Source: Gonocerus acuteangulatus (Eukaryota > Arthropoda > Insecta > Hemiptera > Coreidae). From it: 64,000 nt of DNA. Both the position numbers and the translations under genes were made by a program. This document shows, piece after piece, positions 1-11,053 of this stretch. Each line of letters starts with the position of its first letter. The stretch's first letter is position 1. The DNA lies in assembly GCA_946811695.1 (NCBI GenBank), contig OX328124.1:89708196-89772195 (forward strand). The letters run 5' to 3'. The notes beneath the pieces are model-generated. The model worked only from the letters and a program-made list of their open reading frames with translations. It did no database searches and had not been told where the DNA came from.

Positions 1-461
1 ATTTTATGCGAGATTGGAGTTTTTGTAAATAAAACTTGTTTCCCATTAAGATATTTCTTGTTTTTCAATATTTTTCCATTTGTTAACTCATATGGTGTAT
101 ACTTTACTTAGTACATACAGAAAAAATTAAATTATTTGTACTAGAAAGAAAAAAACGACAATATTTCAGGTGCACCGGTTTTTTTGCTGTTTAGTTTATA
201 TATATGAGTATGAGTATAATATATAGGGGCATACTCTTCATTAAGAAGTATATTTTATCATTATTTTAATCTTTATATATATATTTTCATAATAATTCTC
301 TTTCAAATAACTTGATACATAAATTCTAATCTGATGAAAACTGTTAATGCAAATATTACTTTCTACTACATATGGATCTTCAATTACTCTTAGATAAATG
401 GTCAACATGCGCCAGCTGGTTACAAAAAAAAGAAAACAATATATTATGAACGGTATGGACA
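1..461. other. AT-rich stretch, no gene seen
   Basis: No open frame with coding character or splice-bounded exon was found. Only short AT-rich runs are visible. Confidence 0.6.
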
Positions 462-724
462 AATGAATCGATCCATGCAAAAACAGCTTCAGTCCATTTT
501 TTTTTCCAATATGAGTTCGGATAATATTTTCGTTAGTATGAGTGATATATTCGTTATGGTTATGTTTCTATTGGAAATATTTATTAGACTGAAGTCCATT
601 TAACATAGAAATGTGTAGTTACGTTCAGAGACAATGAATCCATTACGCATATTAGCAAAAATATTATCCGAAATCATATTGGGAAAAAATGGACTGAAGC
701 CCTTTCTGCATGGATCGATTCAAA
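462..724. mobile_element. Small inverted-repeat element (MITE-like)
   Basis: The two ends are inverted copies of each other over roughly 65 bases: 462-526 reads through AATCGATCCATGCA, CTTCAGTCCAT and CGGATAATATTTT, and 655-724 is its near reverse complement. The arms differ at a few positions and in the length of the A/T run. The interior of about 130 bases is AT-rich and non-coding. No transposase and no clear target duplication were recognised. Confidence 0.7.
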
Positions 725-763
725 TATAACATTACTTTTTCTGAAAGATAACCCTATAAATAA

Positions 764-768
<5 letters not shown>

Positions 769-836
<68 letters not shown>
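769..836. repeat. (TA)n microsatellite
   Basis: About 34 TA units. It abuts the degenerate repeat end at 837-960, the same arrangement as at 3709-3842, 17060-17104, 17594-17640 and 41704-41845. Confidence 0.95.
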
Positions 837-839
<3 letters not shown>

Positions 840-960
840 ATAGGAAATTTAATAGGTGTCATTATTTTTGGTATCTATTAGATAGGTTCCATGAAAAAAT
901 TGTTCAAAAATGCTTTCATGAATGCTAACTCAATAGCTAGTCCTTCAGAAAGCGCTGTTA
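837..960. repeat. Degenerate end of the (TA)n-carrying element family
   Basis: Diverged match to the better kept copies at 16947-17059 and 41704-41830: the order of blocks is kept (GTCATT..TTTTGGT, TCTA..TAGGT, TCATGAATGC, CTCAATAGCTA). It follows a (TA)n tract directly. Confidence 0.55.
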
Positions 961-2595
961 TCATATGTTTCTTTTTGTTCTTTAATCCCTTTGCTAAGAT
1001 CAAAATTTATTATATAAAACAAATAGATAATAGAGAAAAATATAAAGGAGTAAAGTAGGGTAGAGAAAACTAAAGAGGGACAGAACGTTGGAGGCCCCAG
1101 GCGGGGAGGGGGTAATTAAAGGTCTTTTCCCGCTATAAATCAGCTGACGAGCCTTAGCGCGGGAATCGGACAAATTGCAGCCCACTGCTGCCTTCTCGAT
1201 AGCAGGTTTTTTTTCCCCTCTCATGTCCTCTATCTATCTCTTCTTTGTCTCGTGCTTTAGTAGTTAATCCATAAAGCATAAATATCCAAATGTTGTCTAA
1301 TTAAGCCGCATTAATCTAAAACTATAATATTTTATATTTCATAGCAACACTCGAAAACTAGAAGATTACTAACAATAATTGCTGTGTCGATTTTCAAAAC
1401 AGGATATTTCCAAATCGTACAACTTTTCATGGGACACAAAAAACGCCTAAGCTAGTATACATTTCTTGAGGAAATTAGTATTTATGAGGTCAGACTAACA
1501 TTCATTTCCCTGTTTTTGATGAGGTTTAATACATTTAAAAAAAAAAAAAGTTTCTGCTGCTTGAAAAATAAATTCAGAAAAAAATGTATTTTGATGAAAA
1601 AGTGGATTTAACCCATTTTGAAAGTCATCGCCTCAATTATCAATGTCATAGTAATGAACAGTAGGTATTTATAACAAGAGACTTAAGCTAGCCATTTTAA
1701 TATGCTCAGTGGACTTTCATAGCATTTTGCGCGCACAGTAAGCATTAAGCATGGATATTTTGATATGTTTATCTAAAGTTTTAATAAATTTAATTTATTT
1801 TTATAATATTTTAACGTTTCGACGGAAGGAGTGGAATTTTTTATGACAATTTTTGGATGATATTTCGATACATTCTTTAATGAGCACAGCTACGATGTCT
1901 TTCCTAAACATATATCATTATAAATGATATTTTAATTTTAATTAAAAAATAATTTTTAATTTGATCAAATTAGTACTTAACATTCTGACTTCAAACGTTT
2001 AATTTTCTTAATTACTTGCAATTACATTACTGGCAGCATGTATTAAACTACAGCATCTAAAATTTGAATGTTATTCGTATTTATTAGCTACCGAAAAGAG
2101 AGTATTTCAAATCAATCGCTTTAATCAAAATTTCACATTGAACATCTTTTCATATATTTACATAGACGGGGACTAAAAATACATATACTGAGACTATAAC
2201 TACCATTCAGTACGTCTCATTTACTAAAATTGGAAAAGGTTAAAAAAATAACTTGTATTTGAAGTGCTTAGATATATGTGTTTAAATTTAAGTGTATTTA
2301 CGCACATATACGTATATTCAATATTCGGAAAGCTTATTGTAAAATAGTATAAATTGATAGATTATAAAATTTTTCAAATACTCTATTTTTCCAATCGCCC
2401 AATTGTTTAGTGCTTTATTGTGGCTACTCTTCAGGTACAATTCTATAAAACAAGCTAGCACTTTTGAAGGCACTATAACTGCACCAATGGATAGGGCTAA
2501 TTACTATATTATGAAATGACTAAATAATTAGATTAATTAAACATTTGTTAAGTTTTAAACTTTTTAAAAATATAGGAGTACAGAAATTTTAACTG
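961..2595. other. No gene seen
   Basis: AT-rich sequence without a convincing exon. A short GC-richer island near 1090-1200 has no recognisable coding content. Confidence 0.5.
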
Positions 2596-2710
2596 AAATG
2601 GTCAACCTTATAAGCGGGGTTCCTCCCTATGGAGAGAGGGAGGAGGAACCACGCTAACAATACTTTTTGGTAAGTGCAGACTAGAAAATTTTACTTTTCA
2701 GAACCCGCAA
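2596..2710. repeat. Dispersed repeat with GGTTCCTCCCT hairpin
   Basis: Contains a strong hairpin (GGGGTTCCTCCCT pairing with AGGGAGGAGGAACC) followed by GACTAGAAAATTTTA and CAGAACCC. The same hairpin-plus-flank combination recurs at 17251-17460, 23246-23345 and 28560-28640. Confidence 0.7.
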
Positions 2711-3165
2711 AGAACGAAAATAACGCTGGTTTAATTTGTGTGTGTGTGTGTATATATAGGGGAAGGTGTTGCACTTCTGACCATATTTTACCTTTGACCA
2801 CCGAGCCTGTGCGGGCATGTAGCAACATTTTATAAATGTTGGTGTAATTAGTGTTTAGCTCCTTCACTAGAGGAGTTTCATGTCATTGGAATATGTAATG
2901 TTTCAACATCCTCCTTCGGTTTTCTTAAGCACCCGTTGTGTATGTTCTTTATGTTTAACCCTGTGAGTCATATTTTAACTATTATATATTTTTCAATTGC
3001 AAGACGCACCCAATTTTCTCAACTTGTAGATTTCGCCTCCTACATTTCCTGCTTAAGTCTTATTAAAGACGTTTTGAGTGTTTGTTACCTTTACAGGGAA
3101 GGAGTTAATTATTTATTTTGTTCAAATATTAGAATACAAGAAGGAGTGTTATATATGTGGTTTCC

Positions 3166-3167
<2 letters not shown>
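2711..3167. other. No gene seen
   Basis: A short TG/TA run near 2741-2757 and otherwise unremarkable sequence. Confidence 0.5.

Positions 3168-3216
<49 letters not shown>
3168..3216. repeat. (AT)n microsatellite
   Basis: About 24 AT units; no element end recognised next to it. Confidence 0.95.
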
Positions 3217-3219
<3 letters not shown>

Positions 3220-3552
3220 TGTTTTTTAACTAACCTCAGAAATTGGCGCAGAAAATTTCTCTCAACGGACCCGTTTCGAAGGCAGTGGGTTTTTCATTAG
3301 GCGACCTGCGGTGATGCCCTAGTATGACACTGTCGCAACTCCCACTGGTCAGGCAGTCTCAATCAAGAAATTGCCACAACTTCATGCTGCAGTCGACTTC
3401 GGCTAATAATATTATTTGATTAAGGTACGGATTTTAAGTGGGTTGGGCTCTACAAAAAATTAGAGAACGTCAAATATGGAAAAGATACTACTACGAGCAC
3501 ATATTTACATTCCACTTGGAAAAGATAAGCTATTTATTTGATTTAATAAGAA

Positions 3553-3707
3553 AGAAACTCCTTCACGCAAGAGCTGCATAACTAAGAACATTCCTGAGAA
3601 GTTTGGTAGCGTAGACTGCATTACTGAATAATTTGCTTAAAATAACCTACATTAATAAATATTTTAAAACAATTATATATTATAAATTATATACTTATGG
3701 ACTTAAG

Positions 3708-3745
<38 letters not shown>

Positions 3746-3842
3746 TTTAACGGGAGTCATTTTCGGTATATAGTCGAATCGATAAAGATTTGAAGACATA
3801 CTTTAAAAATTCTTTCATGAGTGCAACGTCAATTGTATAAAT
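3553..3842. mobile_element. Compact inverted-repeat-family element carrying (TA)n
   Basis: The left part (3553-3660) matches the outer end of the large element at 15886-18676 (CACGCAAGAGCTGCATAACT, then GTAGACTGC and AATTTGCTTAAAATA). A (TA)n tract follows at 3709-3742, then the other end type (TTTTAACGGGAGTCATTTTC, CGATAAAGATTTGAAG, CATGAGTGCAAC). This looks like a short, complete version of the family: end 1, microsatellite, end 2. Confidence 0.65.
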
Positions 3843-4616
3843 ACAATAGGGATAGATAAACATACAAAACTACTACGTAGACTAAACAGTGATCGCTCAG
3901 CTGAACTATAACATTTTTTAGAAAACGGAAAAAATATTAAATTAAATGCGGAATTTTTCCCATGCCATCTAAATGAAAATCCACACATCACTTTCGTTAA
4001 AATGTAAAATGTCTTGAAAACCTTTCGTTAAAATTCCGGCTAAAATTTCCATAATTGGATTCAGTTTAAAAATGAATATTAATAGACAATACTCGAGGGT
4101 GTAAATATGAATATAAAACCCTGTTCTGGGAACAGCCTATATGGAACAAAACCATAAAGGTATTTTCTTTGTCGAACCCGACGCCTTTATTATGCTTGTC
4201 ATGAGCCGTGTAAAACAAAAAAAAACCTGGCCTTTGACATTAAATATAAAAGAAAAATGAAGCGGAGTCACTGCCGGGAGTCCCCAGGGCGACAAGCTCT
4301 GCCAATTTCCTGAAAAGCTTTTCAACACTCTAAATAATTGTAGGACAGAGAAGAACCTTTGCCCACGCCCATTAACCACGTCATATCTACCTCTTCATCT
4401 TCAGCTTTCTTTTAAGCAAAAACAAACACAAAAAAAAAAAAACTGTTTTAGAACTGATTGCTAAGTCACCGAATACGTCCAATTTCACGAAGCCTAAAAT
4501 AATTTCAAGGACAACCTCAGAAAAACAATAGATATTTTACTCCACAATTTTCTTTCTGATCTTTAAAATTTATAACTATAAACTAAACAAGTTGTAATTT
4601 ATAAACGAAAAACTAA
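3843..4616. other. No gene seen
   Basis: No exon or recognisable repeat was supported here. Confidence 0.45.
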
Positions 4617-4805
4617 GAGCCGCGAGTTTTAAGGCGCTAACACGCCTTGTCTAGGTTTGTGGGTTTGATTCTCACTAATGGTTGCGTTTTTTTTTGTGTG
4701 TTTTTTTTTCGAAAAGAGAAATGCATCACCTGCATGTACCCTGGCTAAAAAAGGGCGGTGTCTAATATATAACGCATCTGAAAGAAATCTATGTTATAAA
4801 TAAAA
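4617..4805 (+). repeat. Degraded tRNA-derived SINE, type A
   Basis: A weak tRNA-like head with a B box-like GGTTTGATTC is followed by a CTGGCTAAAAAAGGGCGGT block that corresponds to the core of the intact type A copies at 38942-39141 and 45993-46208. Many substitutions; an old copy. Confidence 0.5.
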
Positions 4806-4829
4806 TAAATGTACAGAATATGTATTTAA

Positions 4830-5002
4830 TAATCCCCGTGGTCTAGTGGCTAATGCCTTGAATTATCATGCGGGATATGGTGGGTTCGAGTCCCACCTGC
4901 CGCAAGAAGTTTTCTCATTTTTGGTCCCGTTGAGAAAATTCCCTGCTGCACCATGGATGTCGGCGCCAATGGCCCAGAAGTTGATGTGCCAAAAAAAGAA
5001 TG
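4830..5002 (+). repeat. tRNA-Glu-like SINE, type B
   Basis: The head starts CCCGTGGTCTAGTGGCTAAT, an A box like that of tRNA-Glu, with a B box at GTGGGTTCGAGTCCC. The tail holds GGATGTCGGCGCCAATGGCC and GATGTGCC before a short A run. It is the same family as 18978-19219 (-) and 39841-40038 (-). Confidence 0.75.
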
Positions 5003-5704
5003 CATGTATGTATTTGTAAGCATCCGCAATTATAGCGATTCGCTCAAAAAAAAACAAACATTACATTTAAACATCCAAATACATTTTTATTTATGTGCAT
5101 CCAATTATACAAAATCCATATACATTATATTTATAAAATTCATTGCACATCCAGATACACGAGAATACGATATTATTTTTCATTGAGTTATAAAATTAAT
5201 CAAATATGGTAACGAAGTATACAAAATAACAAGTTAAAAGATTTTAAATTTCGCTTGTTAGGTATTTTGAGATTTTGTGATAGCCCATATAAATACATGG
5301 TATAATGCTTTATTATAAGCAGGTTCCTGTTCTTTGTTCGAATGAAGAAGCCACCCCTAGTGATATAATGCTTTAATTATCATAAATAAATAAAGAATTA
5401 TATGACTATGAAGATACGCACAGAAATAAACTACAAAGAACTCATGGTCAAAATCCTGAACTTTATTTGAAACGTAACGAAAGGAACGTTCAAATAAAAA
5501 TAAATAATTTGGAAACTGGCAAAATAAAGATAAATAAAACTTCAACTCACTCATTCAACTAAATTTAACAACTTCCCTTTATGTTGAAACGGCCCTAATT
5601 AATTATTTAGTTGCCTAAAATTAGCTGTTATTTTCAGTTCATTGCTACGAAACTCGATATATATCATGCCCTACTAACAGTTAATTAAGTATCTAGGACT
5701 AGTT
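5003..5704. other. No gene seen
   Basis: AT-rich, no exon recognised. Confidence 0.5.
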
Positions 5705-5855
5705 ATCCACAGGTTGCCGCCCTTTTATAACCCGGATAATGCCAATTTATTTTTTTTTTATGAAAGAAAAAACCATCCCTAGTGAAAATCGAATCCATGA
5801 CCCAAGACACGGAATGCTCAAGCCTTAGTAATCACGGTCAGCGGCCCTCCCAGTA
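5705..5855 (-). repeat. tRNA-derived SINE, type A, diverged
   Basis: In minus orientation it has a type A head (GTCATGGATTCGATTTTCAC as B box region), a TTTCTTTCATAAAAAA stretch and the core GGGCGGCAACCTGTGGATAA. The 3' tail is not recognisable. Confidence 0.55.
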
Positions 5856-7158
5856 TAAAATTAAATTAAAAAATAATAATTGGGGCAGCTTTTCATTGCA
5901 AATATAAAAGAGCAAAGCTATTCGTAATTATTTTGTATTTATATTGGTTATTTTAAGTAAATTCTACTGGAATGCAGCATACCGTACGCATCTCGCTGAC
6001 TTTTTAATAATATTCTCCCAATGAAAATAATTTTGGGCTGAGGAATTTAGCTCCTTATTTACAAAAGTATTATAAGGCTATGAAGATAATATTAGGAAAA
6101 TACCAAGAATCTCAGTCATGGTCAAAATCCTAACCATTATTAGGGAAGTAAATCTGAAATGTCCTAATTTAATTTGAAGTGAAGCTATTGATCAAAGAAG
6201 CATGTGGAAGCGGGGTTAAATGTAAGTGGTGTATGGCTGGGAGGGTTATGGGGTGATAAGTCTTCTTTTAAAAGGGAATGTTACTTATTTTACAGTGGTG
6301 TCGTGAAATTTACTGCTGTCCCTGTGCCCCTTTTATGCTTAAGCCAACGGCCTGTCGTAGAGACCCTCCACTTCCCCGAGTCTCATCGCTAAATGGAAGT
6401 ACAGCATCAACAAACCCTCTCTTTATGGCTCTAAATTGTTTCTTTTCTAAAATGCTACAGACAAGTGTCTCCAGGCATTGCTTTTTTCTCTTTTCAGTAG
6501 AGTTTCTCTAATTGTTACTGATATTCATCTTAATGTTTTACATAAAGCGACTGAAACGTTGTGAACAATTGCCATACATGTTGCCTGAGATCCAAGCAAA
6601 AAGGGGATTATTCACCACCATTCTGTAGTGAGATTCGTGGAGAATGGCTCAGAACTTTAAAACCACACTCTCATTATAACAAAGCCTGATTGTTATTTAC
6701 TCAATTTTTATTTCTACAAGTTCCAGTAGAAACGAATAGTTCGCGGTCGTTCTGTTTCGGTTCTCTCACGAACGGATCATCGACCTAGAGACTTAAACTT
6801 TGATAAATTCTTAGAGACTAAATTGATTTGATAAATTCATGAGACTTTAATCCTTTGATAAATTCTCTATCCTCGTTCCAAAATCCACAAAATCCCCATA
6901 GAAGGCTGAAGCGGAGGTGGCCAAGAGACAATTTGCTTTAACATCTGCAGTGCACAAAGTGTCTTATATTTTCATTTAAAATTCTTTACAGTTGTTCCAT
7001 TATTATTTTATATTATCTTTTTATTTATTTTTTATTTAATGCATTACTATTGTGGGTTTTGTAATTGTTCATATTCCCACATCAAGCCTCACAATGTCAT
7101 TATAACTGAACCAGCAATATTACTAGAAATATGTTAACTCATATTGTTGTAATAATCA

Positions 7159-7160
<2 letters not shown>
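5856..7160. other. No gene; possible retroposon 3' end at the right
   Basis: No exon seen. Three loose copies of an about 30-base unit built on TTTGATAAATTC lie at 6785-6865. The last about 250 bases end in AATAATCAATAAA followed at once by a 52-base A run, which could be the 3' end of a retroposed transcript; its family is not recognised. Confidence 0.4.

Positions 7161-7212
<52 letters not shown>
7161..7212 (+). repeat. Poly(A) tract
   Basis: Fifty-two consecutive A, directly after an AATAAA-like motif. It may be the tail of a retroposed sequence. Confidence 0.9.
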
Positions 7213-7217
<5 letters not shown>

Positions 7218-7540
7218 GGAGCGCGTAAACTGAGCACATTCCTCGGAATGGAAACTACAATTTTAAATATAAATATTTTGATCTCTGAAATATCTTTAGT
7301 TGGCTCAATTATTTAAAAAAATACATTTGGCTATCAACATCAAATAAGCTGCTCTTGTAAAATACCCAATAAACTAATATTCAAAACAATTGGTCATTCT
7401 AAACACCCAAATGTGCATGTTTCGCCCTAACAACGATCCTTCGTGGCACTCAAAATCATTAAAATGTAGATATGATTAGAGCCCTGATGAAGTCTTAAAA
7501 TTCAAGCCAATACTGCCAATTTTTCAATAAAAATATTATA

Positions 7541-7833
7541 GTTTTTATCATGGGCGTATATAGGAAATAATTTCGGAGGGGCTGGGAAATTTTGGCGGGG
7601 GAGGGGAGCTGGGACCATTTCCGGGGCGTGGAATACTAAAAATTTAGGACTTGGAATAGTTTTAGGTAACTAAAACGCTATTACACCTAAAATAAAATAT
7701 TTTTTATGAAGTAAGCGATCTTATTTAATTTATTTTTAAGGGGCTTATGACATATTTTTTCCATCAAATTAAAATTTCGGGTAGGAGCTGCAGCTCCCTC
7801 TGCCCCCCTCTTATATACGCCCATGGTTTTTAT
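7541..7833. mobile_element. hAT-type MITE with 8-bp target duplication
   Basis: The element is 7549-7825 (277 bases). Both ends carry CATGGGCGTATATA-type inverted termini, CATGGGCG on the left and CGCCCATG on the right. It is flanked on both sides by GTTTTTAT, a perfect 8-base direct repeat at 7541-7548 and 7826-7833. An 8-base duplication with short inverted termini is the hAT hallmark. No transposase is present, so it is non-autonomous. Related copies are at 38580-38794, 44307-44493 and 56692-56932. Confidence 0.85.
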
Positions 7834-8524
7834 ATTGAAAAATGTAATTTTATTCACACTCATTACCAAAACCCGACGATCTCCAAATTCGCAAACTCAG
7901 CGGTTAACGATTTCTTCTATGTATGTCGATACAAATGCAAAGTATCGAATTTGAAAAAACGGATTTTTCATTTTTAATCTATATTGATTGCTGTTGTACT
8001 GATGTACGTTGTGGCAAACTCCCCATGGTTTTTGTTGTAAAAAAAAATAACATAATAATATTAATAGATGTTAATGATCTCAATGGACGTTTGAAAATAA
8101 AAATTGCCAAAGGTTCCTTGTCTATCTCAATTCATTTAACTAATTATCCAACCTCAGTGAGTAAAATAATTTACCTCTTTGGCTTGCAGATAAAAGCTTG
8201 TAGGTAATCAGGCACTGAAGTATATCAGATGTGTTTGAAGACATTAACGGATCAGCGAATCTAGTCCTTTCAGGACCTCTCAAGTCAAATTACCACGAGG
8301 ACGAAGGATATTCCATCAGGAGTCCATTCAAACGCATATAACACCCATTCGCCTTCATGACTGGTCAGTCGACAGATGATAATCGGTGGAAGGTTAGTAT
8401 TTTAATTTTTAGTATTTCAAGTAACAATATTGTACTTTATGCCCTGGGAAAAATATTGTTGGCGCGACAAAAAGTTCAAAAGATTCTCAAATTTAGTATT
8501 ATAAATTTCTTTAAGCTATAAAAA
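7834..8524. other. No gene seen
   Basis: No exon or repeat recognised. Confidence 0.5.
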
Positions 8525-8945
8525 CGAATAAAGGACTATTCATAAACATCAGTCAAGTGACGTATCCGTTCCGTCAGGTCCAGAAAAATATGTTTTCATG
8601 ACGGTTCGGGGACAGGAGTGGGACTGACGGTCTATTCACGCATAAGTACAGTCACAGTTCAGTCACTGCTCGGAATCAGAACAGTAGCCGGCAAAATCGC
8701 CATTCAAAACAAAAAAATATTGCTGAGAAGAAATTCTCTTCGGTGACTCAAGTGTCACTGACGGTTCGGCATCGCCAGTGTCACTTCAGTCGCCGAACCG
8801 TCAAAAGATAATTTCTCCTTAACGATATTATACCTGAGTATGGCCAGTGACGGTTCTCATTCGGAGCAGTGACTGATGTGTGTAAATAGACTGTCAGTCT
8901 CACTTCAATGACCAGTCAATTTATACAGATTTAATGTTTAAAATA
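8525..8945. mobile_element. Long inverted-repeat element
   Basis: Arms of roughly 190 bases face each other around a centre near 8765. The clearest pair is 8612-8685 (GGGACTGACGGTCTATT, CAGTCACTGCTCGGAATCAG) against 8845-8925. The outer ends also pair (ACATCAGTCAAGTGAC with GCAGTGACTGATGTG). The short words CAGTCAC, TGACGGTTC and their complements recur many times within the arms. No coding capacity. Confidence 0.75.
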
Positions 8946-10110
8946 AGTGCTAACTGGGAACTTCGTTCCTAAAGAAAAATGGTAGCTAAAATCTTAAAAT
9001 ATCACAACTTGTTTATCTCAAGGAACTGAGTATCTTTTGTGATTAACCAATCTCATAGAAACTAATCTGAAAAAGCTATAATCCTCAGATAATCCAACCC
9101 TGTTATTGTCTATATAATGTTCTAAAAGAAAGAACCTAACTAAAAAAAAAAAAAAAATCCATTTAATCCCGAAGAAGGAATCAAATATTAGTTCCAAACC
9201 CGATAAAATATTTGAGCATAAGAAAAAATGTTATTAAGGTACAGCTGTTTATCGATAACTAGGCAAAACCTCTCTGCTGGAGGATTAGATCAAAGCCCCC
9301 CCCCCTTAGAAATGGTATCAGCAGAACAGTATCGGTTTTCGCTCGGCTCGCCCGAATATCTGGAAATGAGGCGGCACCAAGTGATAGGCCAGGGAATGCT
9401 GATGATGTTCCACTATCAACCGAATACGCCTAACAACTTAGTTTCAGCTCTACTTCCTATTAACTCCAAACCAAACACTACTTGCTTCTACTTACCCCTC
9501 CATTATCTTGAAATGTATACAACCAATAAATATCAACTTTATAGAGAAATCTATTTGGAAAATCTACATTTCTTTTGTGCTATCTTCAGTTATTAAATTG
9601 AGGGTCAGAGTTTAGAACTCGGGTCGTCCAGAACTTAAGTCGAATGCTCTACCTCTAATTTTTTTTCTAAATTTATTTTAAGAGCCTTGCAACAACAGCA
9701 ATTTGCTCTAATTTACTCAGAAAAGAATAAACTGGCCTAATTAAAAATACACAAATAAGTGAGAGGGTCTTAATAGGTTCTCGACAAGGTAATAAAAGCC
9801 TAAAGCTTTTATAAAAGGTAGTACTGTGATATCATAACTTTCATAGGGAAATTATTTTTGGGAGGAGCATGGAACTTAGGCATCTTTTTTTAAACGTTAG
9901 ATTTTTGGGGGATATCAATACTTTCAGTAAGTGAGTTTTGAGTTGGTTCCGTCTATGTTTGGTTTAAGAATTATGACGCGGGGACGTGAACTATGTTTTA
10001 TTATTCTATCTACTTTTTATCGCGTCAGTATTTTTTATAACTTCATAATGCCTTCTAGTCTGATCATTATTTGGAAATGACCTTATGTCCTTGTCTGACT
10101 TATTAAGGCA
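8946..10110. other. No gene seen
   Basis: An open frame of 122 codons at 9228-9596 (+) has no recognisable domain, no splice-site support and low-complexity composition, so it is not called. About 9850-9960 resembles 38490-38560, a weak dispersed repeat. Confidence 0.45.
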
Positions 10111-10245
10111 CATAGGGGTAGTGGCTTTTCTTGAGAAAAATGGAAAGGTATCAGCCCTATCCTGGCTAAAAAAGGGTGGTAACCTATTGATAACCCATCC
10201 TAAAATTCGTAGTTAATAATAAATGGACGTTAAAATTTAATAAAT
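10111..10245 (+). repeat. SINE type A, 3' half
   Basis: Begins in the body (GTGGCTTTTCTTGAGAAAAA), continues through the core CCTGGCTAAAAAAGGGTGGT and ends with the type A tail TAATAATAAATGGACGTTAA. The tRNA-like head is missing or unrecognisable. Confidence 0.75.
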
Positions 10246-10299
10246 AAGGTACGTAGTTAAATAATTGGCATGTACATAAAAATGTTAAGGTGCGTCTAA

Positions 10300-10760
10300 A
10301 TGTTTCCTAAAACATCAAGCATAGGTTCTCCTTAACGTGACAATTCATTTGATACCCCACATAATGGGCTTCGGAAGAAATTATGGGTTTCCGAAGGGAC
10401 AACAAGTACAAAACAGGAACACAACTTTTCAGGATTTTTCTATTTTTGCGTTTTAACATCTTAATTTCTATCATCATACAAAATTTCAAGACTCTATCAT
10501 TTCGGGAAGAGCCTAATAATTTTGATGAGTGAGTGAGTCCATAATTTTCCATCGCCTATATCTCAGAAAAGCTTCAATATAAAATTATGAAACTTTCCAA
10601 TTTACTCACATTTAGGAGTATAATACCTGTGAAAAATTCATAACTTTATCTTTAACTGGTTCAAAGTTATGAGATTGTAAAAATCGGCTCTAATACGTCT
10701 TTTAATATACAGACAGTGTGTGTAGGCCAGAACGTGGCCTGGCGCCTAGGTGTTAGTCAT
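10300..10760. repeat. Dispersed repeat, unclassified (second copy at 38060-38440)
   Basis: Shares with 38060-38440, in opposite orientation, blocks such as CATAACTTTATCTTTAACTG and CAATTTTACTCAC-like, CTAATAATTTTGATGAG and AAATCGGCTCTAATAC. No terminal structure or coding frame was identified. Confidence 0.55.
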
Positions 10761-10955
10761 GTTTCATGTTAGTCATGTTAGAAGTAAAATTATGATTTTT
10801 TTTTTCTTTCTGTTACTGAGGGGCTCTTAAATCCCCCAACAGAACAAAATGTAAAAAGATCTAGAAAGAGATAAAATATTTATTTTCTAATATCAGCTCT
10901 GAGGGGTAGAAATCCTTGCTTTGGGCCCCCCGTCTGCACGAGTCTGTAGTCGAAT

Positions 10956-11053
10956 CTACTGGGATAACTCAGCAACGAGTGGTCCATAGATCTCATCAGG
11001 CTTACCAACTTCGGGTGGACGAACAGTGTATGTCCTGCTTCTTCTTCCTTCAT
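10956..11053 (-). CDS. Candidate terminal exon of the unrecognised - strand gene
   Basis: Acceptor GTTATTTTTAG precedes the exon. Read with two leading bases completing a codon it gives 31 residues, Arg-rich at first (EGRRSRTYTVRPPEVGKPDE) and then a stop. A second frame through the same DNA is also open, so phase is not proven. A minus-strand AATAAA lies about 72 bases past the stop. Confidence 0.4.

Noticed and set aside
9228..9596. 122-codon open frame on +
   Set aside because: No domain, no splice or initiation support, and repeat-like low-complexity flanks.
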